A stretch of DNA of 64,000 nucleotides from JBBREP01 sp038202885 (GTDB lineage: Bacteria > Actinomycetota > Acidimicrobiia > IMCC26256 > PALSA-610), in the NCBI GenBank assembly GCA_038202885.1, contig JBBREP010000001.1, forward strand, positions 124,001-188,000, written 5' to 3'. The notes under the pieces were generated by a model, which did not search any database, was not told the DNA's origin, and saw only the letters and a list, made by a program, of their open reading frames with translations. Each line of letters starts with the position of its first letter. The stretch's first letter is position 1. Below, piece after piece: positions 24,888 through 33,061 of this stretch. Made by a program: the position numbers and the translations under genes.

Positions 24888-26159
24888 TCACGTGTCGAGT
24901 TGCGCGAGGCGCTCCCGTGAATCGAGCGCGGCCGAACGGTAGATCCCGCTCGCCATGAACGATCGTTCCTCGGCGCGTCGCGCGTCGTAGACCGCGGCGC
25001 GAGCCTCGTGCACGCGACGGTCGTCGGGCGCCGCGAGCGCGGCCATCTCGACGAGGTGACACGCCAGGCGCAGGTCGCCCGCAGCAGCGAGTTCCTCAGC
25101 GCGTGCCGCGAGGCGCGCCGCGCCTCCCGCGAGCGCGGCCGTTTCGCGCGCGACGGCGATGTCTGAGGCCGGTTTGAGGTGGGCGGGGTTGCCGTCGTAC
25201 CAGCCGCCGTACAGGCGCCACAGGTTACGGACGACGAACTCGGGTTCGTCGTAGGTGGGCTGGAGATACGCGAGCGCGGCGAGCCGTTCGGGCAGCGCGA
25301 CAGTGTGCACTACGTCGTCGAGTCGGGCGCCTTCGTTCATGAGCGTGAGCACCTGCTCGTGGAGGCTTTCCAACGCTTCTGCGGTGTCGTTCAGGACCTG
25401 TTGCACGTAGCGTGCACCGCCGACCGCCGGTCCGTGCGCGGGCAGGAGCAGCTCTGGTTGCAGCGCCGCCATGGCGCGTAACGCGACGGCCCAATCCCAC
25501 GCATAGCGCTGCACCTTCTGCGGGTTGCCGGCATTGGGGAACTGCCAGATGAACAGGTCGCCGACGCAGACCGCTCGATGTGCGGGTACCCACGCCCAGG
25601 TGTGATCGTCGGTCTCGCCGCGCGCGTGATGCAGCTCGAATGATGTGTCGCCGACGTGCAACGCATGCGTGTCGCGGTACACATCGTCGGGATACCGGAA
25701 CTCGCTTGGGAACAACGGCTCGGGAAGTCGGAACTGCCGTTGATTGATCACGCCGTTGTAGCCATTCGTGAGTTTGTACCGATCGAACCTTGCCGCGACG
25801 GATTCGTGCCCGATGTAGCGGATCGGCGCGGCCGAGTGCGCGTCGGCATCGGCATCGAACACGTCGGTGCCCGTCACGTGATCGACGTGGCCGTGTGTGT
25901 ACACCGCAGTGTGCACGCGTGCGTCGGACCAACGTCGCAACGTCGCGAGCGCGGTCGGTGCAAACAGCGCGTGCGACACATCGAACACGGTCAAGCCATC
26001 TCCGGTGTCGAACGCGATGACGTTCGAAAAACTCTCAACGAGCACGACCCGATCGGCGACTTCTGCCGCGTCGCCCGCGCGTGCGTTCACGAGCCCGCGC
26101 ATTTCGAGGGGCTCGGTGCCGTCGATGATGCGGGCGGAGCGGGCGAGCATGTCAGGCAT
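24888..26159 (-). CDS. MBL-fold hydrolase with alkyl-sulfatase dimerisation domain
   Basis: A 423-residue metallo-beta-lactamase-fold protein. The zinc motif is in VYTHGHVDHVTG (HxHxD), with a later histidine in LLLPAHGPAVGG. The second half matches the helical alkyl-sulfatase dimerisation domain: WRLYGGWYDGNPAHLKP and LVEMAALAAPDDRRVHEARA. This combination is typical of SdsA-like alkyl sulfatases, but the C-terminal sterol-carrier-like domain of full-length SdsA is missing, so the substrate may differ. ATG 26159 is preferred; the upstream extension to 26267 is poor coding. Confidence 0.86.
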   Translation of the reverse strand: MPDMLARSARIIDGTEPLEMRGLVNARAGDAAEVADRVVLVESFSNVIAFDTGDGLTVFDVSHALFAPTALATLRRWSDARVHTAVYTHGHVDHVTGTDVFDADADAHSAAPIRYIGHESVAARFDRYKLTNGYNGVINQRQFRLPEPLFPSEFRYPDDVYRDTHALHVGDTSFELHHARGETDDHTWAWVPAHRAVCVGDLFIWQFPNAGNPQKVQRYAWDWAVALRAMAALQPELLLPAHGPAVGGARYVQQVLNDTAEALESLHEQVLTLMNEGARLDDVVHTVALPERLAALAYLQPTYDEPEFVVRNLWRLYGGWYDGNPAHLKPASDIAVARETAALAGGAARLAARAEELAAAGDLRLACHLVEMAALAAPDDRRVHEARAAVYDARRAEERSFMASGIYRSAALDSRERLAQLDT

Positions 26160-26307
26160 ATGACGGAGGCTACGGAGCGCCCCCGTGCCGTCGCCAAGTG
26201 GTCGTTCCGAGGGCTTCGTCACAACGGATCTGCAGGCCGCGTCGCGTCGGTCCTGGTCATCGGGCACCGCTGGTCAGCGTCGGTCGGGAGCAGTATCGTC
26301 TCTGCTC

Positions 26308-26475
26308 GTGGACCCAGCCTCACCCCTGCTCAGCGACGCCGGTTTTGGTGACACCATGCCCGGCGAACTCCTCGCAGCCTTTGTCGAGGCGATGCTCGGA
26401 TCGTCGCTCGGCGCCGCGACACCGGCGGGCGGCGCCAACGCCGTCGCGTTGATCGACGACCGCGCCCAGCGCTGA
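26308..26475 (+). CDS. Possible small leaderless protein
   Basis: A 55-residue frame starting GTG (DPASPLLSDAGFGDTM...) ends at 26475 in a 409-nt gap between two leftward genes. It has no ribosome-binding site, but a TATCGT at 26294-26299 lies about 9 nt before the GTG, as in leaderless actinobacterial transcripts. The composition is protein-like (AAFVEAMLGSSLGAATP). No family is recognised and it could be spurious. Confidence 0.3.
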   Translation: MDPASPLLSDAGFGDTMPGELLAAFVEAMLGSSLGAATPAGGANAVALIDDRAQR

Positions 26476-26568
26476 TCCGCGGCGCTTGCGACGCGGCGCG
26501 ACCGCGCGGTGAGGGCCGTCGGCGAGTGCGTCGTCGCGCTCCTGCACGGTGACGCACGAGAGCGACAT

Positions 26569-27096
26569 TCAGAGGCTGAACCACACCGTTGCGTCGATGT
26601 GGCCGGGCAACAGGTGCCCATGGAAGAACAGCACCGGGTGCTTCGCGGTTGGTGCGATGCCGGAGAACTGCAAGCGCAACTTGGCGGTCGCGCCCGCCGC
26701 GATGACGATCGGTGCGACCGTCGCCGATGGTTGTTGCGGCACGTTCGCATAGGCATCCATCGCGGTGAACAGCCCGGGTGTACCTCCGAACGTCGCAGTG
26801 TCGGTTCCCGTATTGATGACGTCGACCGCGACGGCGAATGCGTTGCCGGAGCGCGTTGCCGACGTCACCACCATCTGCCAGCGATCGCCGAGGCCGATGC
26901 GCTGATTGATCTGGAACGGTGACGGGAGCCGGTTCGGATCTTGGGTGACCGGCGGCGATGTGGTCGACGCAGCCAGCGTCGTGGCGGACGTCGCCGGCAC
27001 ACTTGAACTGCACGCGCTCAGGGTGCCGATCGACAACAGAGCAATGGCAAGGATCGCGTGACGTGTGGGCCGCTGGGGTTGACGCGGGGAGCTCAT
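26569..27096 (-). CDS. Lipoprotein with DUF4352-like domain
   Basis: A 175-residue lipoprotein. Basic start, hydrophobic AILAIALLSIGTL and lipobox LSAC give a type II signal, which the Lgt in this window would modify. After a Ser/Thr-rich spacer, a beta-sandwich-like domain (GLGDRWQMVVTSATRSGNAFAVAVDVINTG) resembles extracellular DUF4352/telomeric-type immunoglobulin-fold lipoproteins. It lies downstream of the two phosphate-binding-like genes on the same strand, separated by a strong hairpin, so it may be a separate or read-through cistron. Confidence 0.72.
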   Translation of the reverse strand: MSSPRQPQRPTRHAILAIALLSIGTLSACSSSVPATSATTLAASTTSPPVTQDPNRLPSPFQINQRIGLGDRWQMVVTSATRSGNAFAVAVDVINTGTDTATFGGTPGLFTAMDAYANVPQQPSATVAPIVIAAGATAKLRLQFSGIAPTAKHPVLFFHGHLLPGHIDATVWFSL

Positions 27097-27119
27097 TGTG
27101 GAGCGCTTCCTGTTCGCGA

Positions 27120-27150
27120 CTCGGGGCCGGTGCAGTGCACCGGCCCCGAG
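27120..27150 (-). terminator. Strong hairpin after binding-protein gene 1
   Basis: A perfect inverted repeat with arms CTCGGGGCCGGTGCA and its complement around one central base (13-bp stem with a 5-nt loop in RNA) begins 26 nt after the stop of the 27177-28334 gene. There is no U-tract. Core bases GGCCGGTGC are shared with the hairpin at 28498-28527. Confidence 0.6.
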
Positions 27151-27176
27151 ACGGGGATGATGGGCGACTGTGTGTG

Positions 27177-28334
27177 TTACAGGTCGGCCGGGTTCTTGCG
27201 GCAGTAACTCTTGACGGTGACGCCGCCGCCGGTGGGTGCGAACGCCAACGGCTTTTCGCCGAACTGCGAGATCTGGCCAGCCGCCTTGTTGCTGCAGAGG
27301 AAGCCAGGTCCCTTGTTGTCGACGCCGATGAACCGCAGCACGTCGCTGTAGCGCGGCTCGGCTTTGTTGGCGACGTTGTACACGTAGCGAGTACCGAGGA
27401 AACGGCCGCCAACTTCAACGATCGTCTTCGTCGTGGGTAGCAGCCCGTTGATCTTCCATTCGACGCCGCCATTGCGCAGGTCGGGGATCACGTGGTGCGC
27501 GGCGGACTGCCACTGAGCGTACGAGAACGGGATGATTGCGTTCGGCTTGTTTGCCGCCGACACGCCCGTTGCGTTGTGCTCCTCGGTGAACGTCGAGAGG
27601 TGCGACGCGTTGCACCCCGCGTCGATCGTCGCGCCGTTCAGAACTTTCGAATTCCAGAACGAGTACGAGCCCGACTGGGTCTGCGGCGCGTACTTCTTGA
27701 TGATGCTCCCTGCCGGTGCGGCGGGGTTCAGTGTGTGCCAGTCACCGACGTATGGCGCGCCCGTCGCAGGGTTGCAGGTATAGATGTCAATGAGGTTCTG
27801 TTGCGTCAGGCCCTTCGACGGAATGCGTGAGCCTGGGAACTCGAGGTAGCCGAGCGCGTCGAGTGCGTACGCATAGAACTCGTCGACCGCCGGGTCGGTG
27901 GTCTTCACGCCACGCGAGGAGCGGGCCCAGTCGATGCAGCCTGGCTTGGCGCTGGCCGCATCAGCGTTGAGTGCTGAGATGCCGGCCGACGATCCGTTGG
28001 GCGCCAAGTTGCCCGCGTTGTAGGTCTTCGCTGGACAGTTGCTGTCGGCCGGGACTGTGAAGGACGCGGGGAACGGGGCGATGGGCTGCGGCGGGATGTT
28101 GTACGTCTTGTCCTTCGGCGTCTCGGTATTGACAGTGCCTTCGGCGTTGTACTTCTTCATGATTGCGCCCATGGCGAAGTACGTCGTGTCGGATCCGGCC
28201 GCGGCAAGGACCGCACCGGGGTGCGCCGCCGGGGGGACGGCGTCGGCCCGTGTCGCGGCGAGCCCAGCCAAGGGCCCTGCGGCACAACCGAGTACGCCCG
28301 CGGCCAGCGCGAACTTCTTCAGATTGAGCTTCAC
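27177..28334 (-). CDS. Secreted phosphate-binding-like protein, paralogue 1
   Basis: An exported periplasmic-binding-type protein of 385 residues. The GTG start at 28334 has GGAGG 7 nt upstream. Signal peptide: KLNLKKFALAAGVLGCAAGPLAGLAATRADA. PstS-like ligand motifs are VLAAAGSDTTYFAMGAI and NGSSAGISAL...CIDWARSSRG (Ser/Thr and Arg phosphate contacts in PstS). A cysteine-rich body and LTQQNLIDIYTCNPATGAPY follow. It is clearly paralogous to the gene upstream (28571-29719), sharing most motifs. No membrane anchor or lipobox is seen, so it may be released or held by other envelope proteins. Phosphate as ligand is inferred from pst linkage and motifs. Confidence 0.82.
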   Translation of the reverse strand: MKLNLKKFALAAGVLGCAAGPLAGLAATRADAVPPAAHPGAVLAAAGSDTTYFAMGAIMKKYNAEGTVNTETPKDKTYNIPPQPIAPFPASFTVPADSNCPAKTYNAGNLAPNGSSAGISALNADAASAKPGCIDWARSSRGVKTTDPAVDEFYAYALDALGYLEFPGSRIPSKGLTQQNLIDIYTCNPATGAPYVGDWHTLNPAAPAGSIIKKYAPQTQSGSYSFWNSKVLNGATIDAGCNASHLSTFTEEHNATGVSAANKPNAIIPFSYAQWQSAAHHVIPDLRNGGVEWKINGLLPTTKTIVEVGGRFLGTRYVYNVANKAEPRYSDVLRFIGVDNKGPGFLCSNKAAGQISQFGEKPLAFAPTGGGVTVKSYCRKNPADL

Positions 28335-28387
28335 GATGTTCCTCCAACTGCCCGCCACTTTGGCGGTGCACTCAGCATCAAAGCGAG

Positions 28388-28432
28388 CGAAGCTGAACAG
28401 CGAGCGCGCCGGTGGATGGCATCGAGGTGAAC
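28388..28432 (-). promoter_or_regulatory. Weak PHO-box-like units in the leader of paralogue 1
   Basis: On the minus strand GTTCACCTCGA (28432-28422) and GTTCAGCTTCG (28398-28388) each resemble one 11-nt PhoP repeat unit. They are 34 nt apart rather than adjacent, so they are weaker evidence than the pair at 33023-33044. They lie 54-98 nt upstream of the GTG start. Confidence 0.25.
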
Positions 28433-28497
28433 AACGACTGGCAGTTTGGCTGGCGACCTGACGCGCAATGCACGAGGGATCGTCCGGGCGCGCGGAC

Positions 28498-28527
28498 GGG
28501 GGGCCGGTGCCATCGCACCGGCCCCCC
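28498..28527 (-). terminator. Strong hairpin after binding-protein gene 2
   Basis: Arms GGGGGGCCGGTGC (28498-28510) and GCACCGGCCCCCC (28515-28527) are perfectly complementary with a 4-nt loop. It begins 43 nt after the stop of the 28571-29719 gene. No U-tract follows. It is nearly the same hairpin as at 27120-27150, indicating that the terminator was duplicated with the gene. Confidence 0.6.
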
Positions 28528-28570
28528 TTCATATGCGCGCCCACCAGCCCTGGGCGAGGCAAAGGTGTTG

Positions 28571-29719
28571 CTACAGCGCTGCTGGGTCCAAACGGCAGTA
28601 GCTGTTGATCGTGACGCCGCCACCGGTGGCAGCCAGCGTCAGCGGGCGGAAGCCGTAGGCGGTGATGGTGGGCTTGACCTTGTTGTTGCAGATGTAGCCC
28701 GGGCCCGCGTTGTCGACACCGGCGAAGCGGATCACGTCGTCGTAGTTCTTGCTCGTCGTGTCGGCAACGTTGAACACGTAACGGGTGCCGAGGAAACGGG
28801 TGGGAACCGCTGCCTCGTGCACGGTCACGCCGGTCGGGAGCAAACCGTTGAGCTTGCCCATCGTGATGCCGTTGCGCAGGTCAGGCGTCTTCTTGGCGGC
28901 GTCTGACTTGAACTGGGCGTACGACATCGGGAAGATCGCGAACGGCTTGCTTGCCGCTCCGACGCCCGTCGCGTTGTGCTCCTCGAGGAACGTCGATTTG
29001 TGGGCGTTGTCGCAGCCCGCGTCGATCGTCGCGCCGTTGAGGAGCTTGGTGTTGAAGAACGAGTACGTGCCGGACTGTGTCTGCGGCGCGAACTTCTGGA
29101 TCGTGCTGCCAACGGCAGCCTTCGAGTTCAGCGTGTGCCAGTCGCTGATGTACGGGGCACCGGTAGCGGGGTTGCAGGTGTAGATGTCGATCAGGTTCTG
29201 CTGGGTGAGGCCAGTAGCCGGGGCCTTGGTGCCCGGGAACTTGCCCCAGTCGAGCGCGTCAAGTGCGTAGGCGTAGAACTCGAGGCTTGCCGCGTCGGTG
29301 CCCTTCTGACCGCGTGACGAACGGGCAAAGTCGATGCAGCCGGTGTTGTCGGCAACGAGGGCGCTGATGCCAGCCGACGAGCCGTTGGGGGGCGTGTTGC
29401 CCGAGTCGTACGTCACCGAACTGCAGTCACTGTCGCCCCGAGTGGTGAACGACGACGGGAACGGCGAGACCACCTGCGGCGGCACGTTGTTGACGACGTC
29501 CTTCGTTCCGGTGTTGACGACACCGTCGAGGTTGTACTTAGGAGTGATCGCACCCATCATCCAGTAGGTCGTGTCCGAACCTACGGCAACGAGCGTGCGA
29601 CCCGGGTGGCTGACGGGCGGAATTGCCCCTGCTTGTGGCGCCGTGAGCCCGATGATCGGACCGGCGACACAACCGATGAGGCCGGCAGAGACGCCGAGCT
29701 TCTTCAGGTTGAATTTCAC
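28571..29719 (-). CDS. Secreted phosphate-binding-like protein, paralogue 2
   Basis: A 382-residue exported binding protein, paralogous to the next gene. GTG 29719 is preceded by GGAGGAG at good spacing. The signal peptide KFNLKKLGVSAGLIGCVAGPIIGLTAPQAGA is followed by the ligand motif LVAVGSDTTYWMMGAI, then NGSSAGISAL and CIDFARSSRG, which correspond to phosphate-coordinating segments of PstS. Other shared blocks are LTQQNLIDIYTCNPATGAPY and APQTQSGTYSFFNTK. A single PhoP-like unit GTTCATCTCGC lies at 29782-29772 upstream. It sits 148 nt after the sortase-like gene and may have its own promoter. Confidence 0.83.
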   Translation of the reverse strand: MKFNLKKLGVSAGLIGCVAGPIIGLTAPQAGAIPPVSHPGRTLVAVGSDTTYWMMGAITPKYNLDGVVNTGTKDVVNNVPPQVVSPFPSSFTTRGDSDCSSVTYDSGNTPPNGSSAGISALVADNTGCIDFARSSRGQKGTDAASLEFYAYALDALDWGKFPGTKAPATGLTQQNLIDIYTCNPATGAPYISDWHTLNSKAAVGSTIQKFAPQTQSGTYSFFNTKLLNGATIDAGCDNAHKSTFLEEHNATGVGAASKPFAIFPMSYAQFKSDAAKKTPDLRNGITMGKLNGLLPTGVTVHEAAVPTRFLGTRYVFNVADTTSKNYDDVIRFAGVDNAGPGYICNNKVKPTITAYGFRPLTLAATGGGVTINSYCRLDPAAL

Positions 29720-29867
29720 GTGTGCTCCTCCAACTGCGCGCCCCTGTGGCGTGCAGATGCAGTAGATCCCAGCGAGATGAACGTCGGTCGCGCTAGTCGG
29801 CAACCACGAAATGAAGTCGCGGCGACACTTGGGGATCGCGCTACAGAGTTGCTCGTGCGTGGTTGCG

Positions 29868-30860
29868 TTAGAGCGCAGCAGGCAGCACGCGAGCGAACTG
29901 CTCGAACACGAGCCACGCGGCACACAGCACGATCGGCGTCGCCACCGTCCATGCGGCGTAACGATGCCAGCGTTTGCTGAGCCACGCCGCGCCGATCGAT
30001 GCGGCAAGCAGGAGCTGCAAGCACAGCAGCAGCGGGAGCAGCGCGCCACGTTCTCCGGCGAGTCCCAGTTCATCGGGGCGCGCTGCGATGCGACCCGGAC
30101 TGAAACCCTGCGCGGTGCCGACGAGGTCGCCTTGTACCACGACGCGGCGATCGGAACCGAGGAACGAGCCGGTGGTCACGAGCGTGACCGTGTTGCGCCG
30201 TTGACCTGCGGCGCCCTGCGTTGCGAAAATTGACGTGTCACCGGCGCCAGTGGTGCGCACCGAGGTGACGCGGTAGTGCACGCTGCCGGTGCTCACGACG
30301 AACGAGATGGCGTCGCCGTTGCGAAGGGTGTCGAGGTCGCCGAAGGGGGAGCCCGCCGTATTGCGGCGACCGATCACGACCGCGTTGCCATACTGGCCAG
30401 GCAGCGGCGTGGCCTGCACATGCCCGGGCCCGTGGAGCGTGGTCGAGCTGTTCGTGCCCTGCACCACGATCTCGTCGACGCCGATTCGCGGGATCGTCAT
30501 GACCGCGACCGGGCTACCCGTGGCGATCGGCTTGATGCCAGTCACGGTGCCGTTTGCATCCGTCGTGGGTTGCGGGGGCAACAGAAGGTTCGCATCGAGA
30601 TTCGCAAACTCCGCCCGCAGGCTGCGCTGCGCGCGGCTGTGCAGCAGCGATGTTCCGGCGAACAAGAACACGAGGAGGCCCACGCAGAACACCACGAACA
30701 GCGAGAGACCGTTCGCAGCGATGTGGACTGCCGCGTCATGCTTCGTTAGCCCCGAAACGGGCTGTGTCGATGTCGCGGTACGAGGCTCGATGATGTCGAT
30801 GTCGATCTCGAAGTCGACGGGCTTCGGCGTGAACGTGGACACGGTTCTGGTGTCGGTCAT
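29868..30860 (-). CDS. Sortase-fold membrane protein lacking catalytic Cys and His
   Basis: A 330-residue membrane protein with one N-terminal helix (about 53-70), an extracellular sortase-type beta barrel (about 115-250) and two C-terminal helices (about 273-293 and 303-321). The barrel follows class E sortases closely: MTIPRIGVDEIVVQGT, LHGPGHVQATPLPGQYGNAVVIG, FGDLDTLRNGD, YRVTSVRTT. But the catalytic His of the usual GHR is Arg165 (IGRR), and the catalytic Cys of TLTTC is Thr230 (TLVTT); the trailing arginine remains (Arg238/239). It should not act as a transpeptidase. ATG 30860 overlaps the stop of the upstream binding-protein gene by 4 nt, so the two are coupled. A scaffold or regulatory role is inference. 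Confidence 0.85.
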   Translation of the reverse strand: MTDTRTVSTFTPKPVDFEIDIDIIEPRTATSTQPVSGLTKHDAAVHIAANGLSLFVVFCVGLLVFLFAGTSLLHSRAQRSLRAEFANLDANLLLPPQPTTDANGTVTGIKPIATGSPVAVMTIPRIGVDEIVVQGTNSSTTLHGPGHVQATPLPGQYGNAVVIGRRNTAGSPFGDLDTLRNGDAISFVVSTGSVHYRVTSVRTTGAGDTSIFATQGAAGQRRNTVTLVTTGSFLGSDRRVVVQGDLVGTAQGFSPGRIAARPDELGLAGERGALLPLLLCLQLLLAASIGAAWLSKRWHRYAAWTVATPIVLCAAWLVFEQFARVLPAAL

Positions 30861-33061
30861 CGCGCGTCTCCCGCAGTCGACGCGCTACGCGCGCGGATTC
30901 GTGCCAACATCTTTGGGCTCGTGTACCAGGCGATGCGTCCCGCGAGGGCGGCCAGACCGAGCAGCAGGATCAGGGAGAGTGCAATGCTCGACCCGCCCGT
31001 GCCAGTTGTACCCACGGGCGACCAGTTGGGTGCCTGTGCGGCGACGAGCTTGTACCTGCGTGTCGTCGTCGGTGTCGTGCGCGGCACCTTCGTTGTGGGC
31101 GTCGTGCCGTCGCCGGGCGCAGTCGTAGGCGTGGGTGAGGTGTAGTCAGTGCCGGAGCTGCCGGAGCTGCTGCCGGAACAGCAACTCCCGAACGTGACGG
31201 GTGGTGACGGCGTTGTCGTGGTGGTCGCCGGCACGGTTGTCGTGGTCGTGGGATGGGGCTCGACGGGAGCGCGGAGGTCGCCGGCGACGTGCTGGGCGAG
31301 CGTGACTTCCTCGGCGGGCAACGGCATGTAGCCGCCGAGCAGATGTTGTTGTCCGGCGACGGCGGCGTAGTCGAGGAAGTCTTTGAAGCTCTTCGCTTTG
31401 GTCGGATCGCCGACGACCTTGCCGGTCGAATCGACCCGAGTGACGTCTCGCCGCACCATTGCGTAGTCGATCTTGGTGAGTGGATATTGCGACGCTTCGG
31501 TACTCGTGAAGTCGGCCACCTTGACGCCGTCAAGCGTGGTCATCGCGCCATAACCAGCGATTACGCCGGCGTCGTCGGGAGCCACGGCCGTGCCGGCGTG
31601 GTTCACGAGCTTCGCCATCGGGAGTCCGTACTGGGTCGCGGTGGAGCGGTCCACGATCGCGAAGAAACCCTGCACCGACGGTCGGGTCGTCGTGGCGTCG
31701 GCCGGCTTCACGCCGTAGAACGTGTGCAGAGCGACATCTTCTTCGCCTGTGCGGGGTGAAAAGCCGTCGTCTGATGCAGCCTTTTCAAAGTTGTCGACGG
31801 GATAGGTCTTGTTGTAGAAGTCAGGCGTCACGCGTACGCCGTACTTGTCTTTCGCGGCGATGAGATCCTTGGCGTCTTGGTCTTGGATCATCCAGCTTGT
31901 GATGAGGCGCGTGTCGGCGTTGCGCTCGGCGCGCAGTAGCGGTTGCGATGCACCGCTCGACGGCCAGGTGTGGCCGGGGTTCAGCGCCTGGAACTCGGGA
32001 TCGTTGAAGAAGTCGAGCAGTTGCGAGTCGGTGACGAGTCGGGCGATGAGCCGGGGCGTGAGCGTGACGTCGAGGATTTGCTGGTTGGTCACAGAGTCCT
32101 GGATGTTGAATGCCACGACGACTGCGTTGAGATCGAGCGGCGCGTATTCATACGTCGTGTGCGCGGCCGATGCGGCGAGTTCTTCCTTGGTGGCGCCGAG
32201 CGACGTGACGCCGAGGTCGGCCTGGCCGGCGAGCTCGCTGGCTCTGCCGTTATTCGACGAGGTCTCGGTGTAGTCGAGGGCCAACTTCGGCGTCCCCTCG
32301 CACAGCTGGCCGACCCAGTTGTAGAACAGGTTGGCGCCGGATGCTTCGCCCTCGGCCCGCACGTCGAGATGGTCGGGAACCGGGCAGTCGGCAGAGCTGC
32401 GCGCGAAGGTGATCGGCACGACGACGGCGGAGGTCGGGAGCGATCCGACGGGCGGGGGGTTGCCGTCGTTTTCGTACAGCACGAGCGAACACGGCACGGT
32501 GTCACTGCAGTTGAGATCCGGGAGCTTCGAAGAGTTGCGTATCTCGAAGAAGGCGTCGCCCGTTCCGGCGGGTTGCGTGACGCCGGTGAGAATGGCGTTC
32601 CCACCGGCGGAGTTCGGGAACGGCGATACCGTGAAGCAGTCGTCGAGCGACACCGGGCTCGCCGTGCATTGATAGATGATCACCCCGAAGTTGCCGAGCG
32701 CGTCGGTGGGGTGAAAACCGGTCCAGCTCACCTTGGCGACCTGGTTGATCAGTCCTTTAGCCGGCTCGATCGTCGCCGTGCGGGCACCCGCGCGCACCGT
32801 GTGTTGGGTGAGCACGGCGGCGGGGGGCGACGCGGCGACTGCCTGCTCGTTGCCGTACGACGGTTGTTTTTCGAGTATGGCGATCGCGACCGCGCACAGC
32901 GCGCAGACGAACACGAAGATTCGTCGTCGGCGCGCGGCACGCGACGCTCGCAAATTGCGGCGGCGTGACATCGACGCCAGCAGACCACGCGCGCGCTCCG
33001 AACGCGAGAGCGGCCTTGATGTGTTCACGTCGGGTTCAACTACGCGCAAGGTGTCATCCAT
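30857..33061 (-). CDS. Large membrane-tethered PstS-like binding protein
   Basis: A protein of up to 734 residues: cytoplasmic basic segment, membrane helix RRIFVFVCALCAVAIAIL, an Ig-like extracellular domain (VAKVSWTGFHPTDALGNFG...IIYQCTASPVSLDDC), a PstS-like region (LFYNWVGQLCEGT, DYTETSSNNGRASELAGQADLGVTS), a Thr/Pro-rich linker with SCCSGSSSGSSG, and a C-terminal helix SSIALSLILLLGLAALAGRIAW with basic tail. The last part mimics a wall-spanning stalk with membrane anchor. Start 33061 overlaps the pstC start on the other strand; ATG 32971 (SRRRNLRAS) leaves room for the PHO-box promoter and is a serious alternative. It is coupled to the dead-sortase gene by ATGA. Confidence 0.78.
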   Translation of the reverse strand: MDDTLRVVEPDVNTSRPLSRSERARGLLASMSRRRNLRASRAARRRRIFVFVCALCAVAIAILEKQPSYGNEQAVAASPPAAVLTQHTVRAGARTATIEPAKGLINQVAKVSWTGFHPTDALGNFGVIIYQCTASPVSLDDCFTVSPFPNSAGGNAILTGVTQPAGTGDAFFEIRNSSKLPDLNCSDTVPCSLVLYENDGNPPPVGSLPTSAVVVPITFARSSADCPVPDHLDVRAEGEASGANLFYNWVGQLCEGTPKLALDYTETSSNNGRASELAGQADLGVTSLGATKEELAASAAHTTYEYAPLDLNAVVVAFNIQDSVTNQQILDVTLTPRLIARLVTDSQLLDFFNDPEFQALNPGHTWPSSGASQPLLRAERNADTRLITSWMIQDQDAKDLIAAKDKYGVRVTPDFYNKTYPVDNFEKAASDDGFSPRTGEEDVALHTFYGVKPADATTTRPSVQGFFAIVDRSTATQYGLPMAKLVNHAGTAVAPDDAGVIAGYGAMTTLDGVKVADFTSTEASQYPLTKIDYAMVRRDVTRVDSTGKVVGDPTKAKSFKDFLDYAAVAGQQHLLGGYMPLPAEEVTLAQHVAGDLRAPVEPHPTTTTTVPATTTTTPSPPVTFGSCCSGSSSGSSGTDYTSPTPTTAPGDGTTPTTKVPRTTPTTTRRYKLVAAQAPNWSPVGTTGTGGSSIALSLILLLGLAALAGRIAWYTSPKMLARIRARSASTAGDAR
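33023..33044. promoter_or_regulatory. PHO-box-like pair of 11-nt direct repeats
   Basis: GTTCACGTCGG (33023-33033) is directly followed by GTTCAACTACG (33034-33044). Tandem 11-nt units starting G-T-T-C-A are the PhoP (PhoR-PhoP) binding pattern known from Streptomyces and mycobacteria upstream of pst. It ends 15 nt before the pstC start and lies between the two divergent transcription units, so it could serve both. It falls inside the N-terminal codons of the leftward gene if that gene starts at 33061. Confidence 0.65.
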
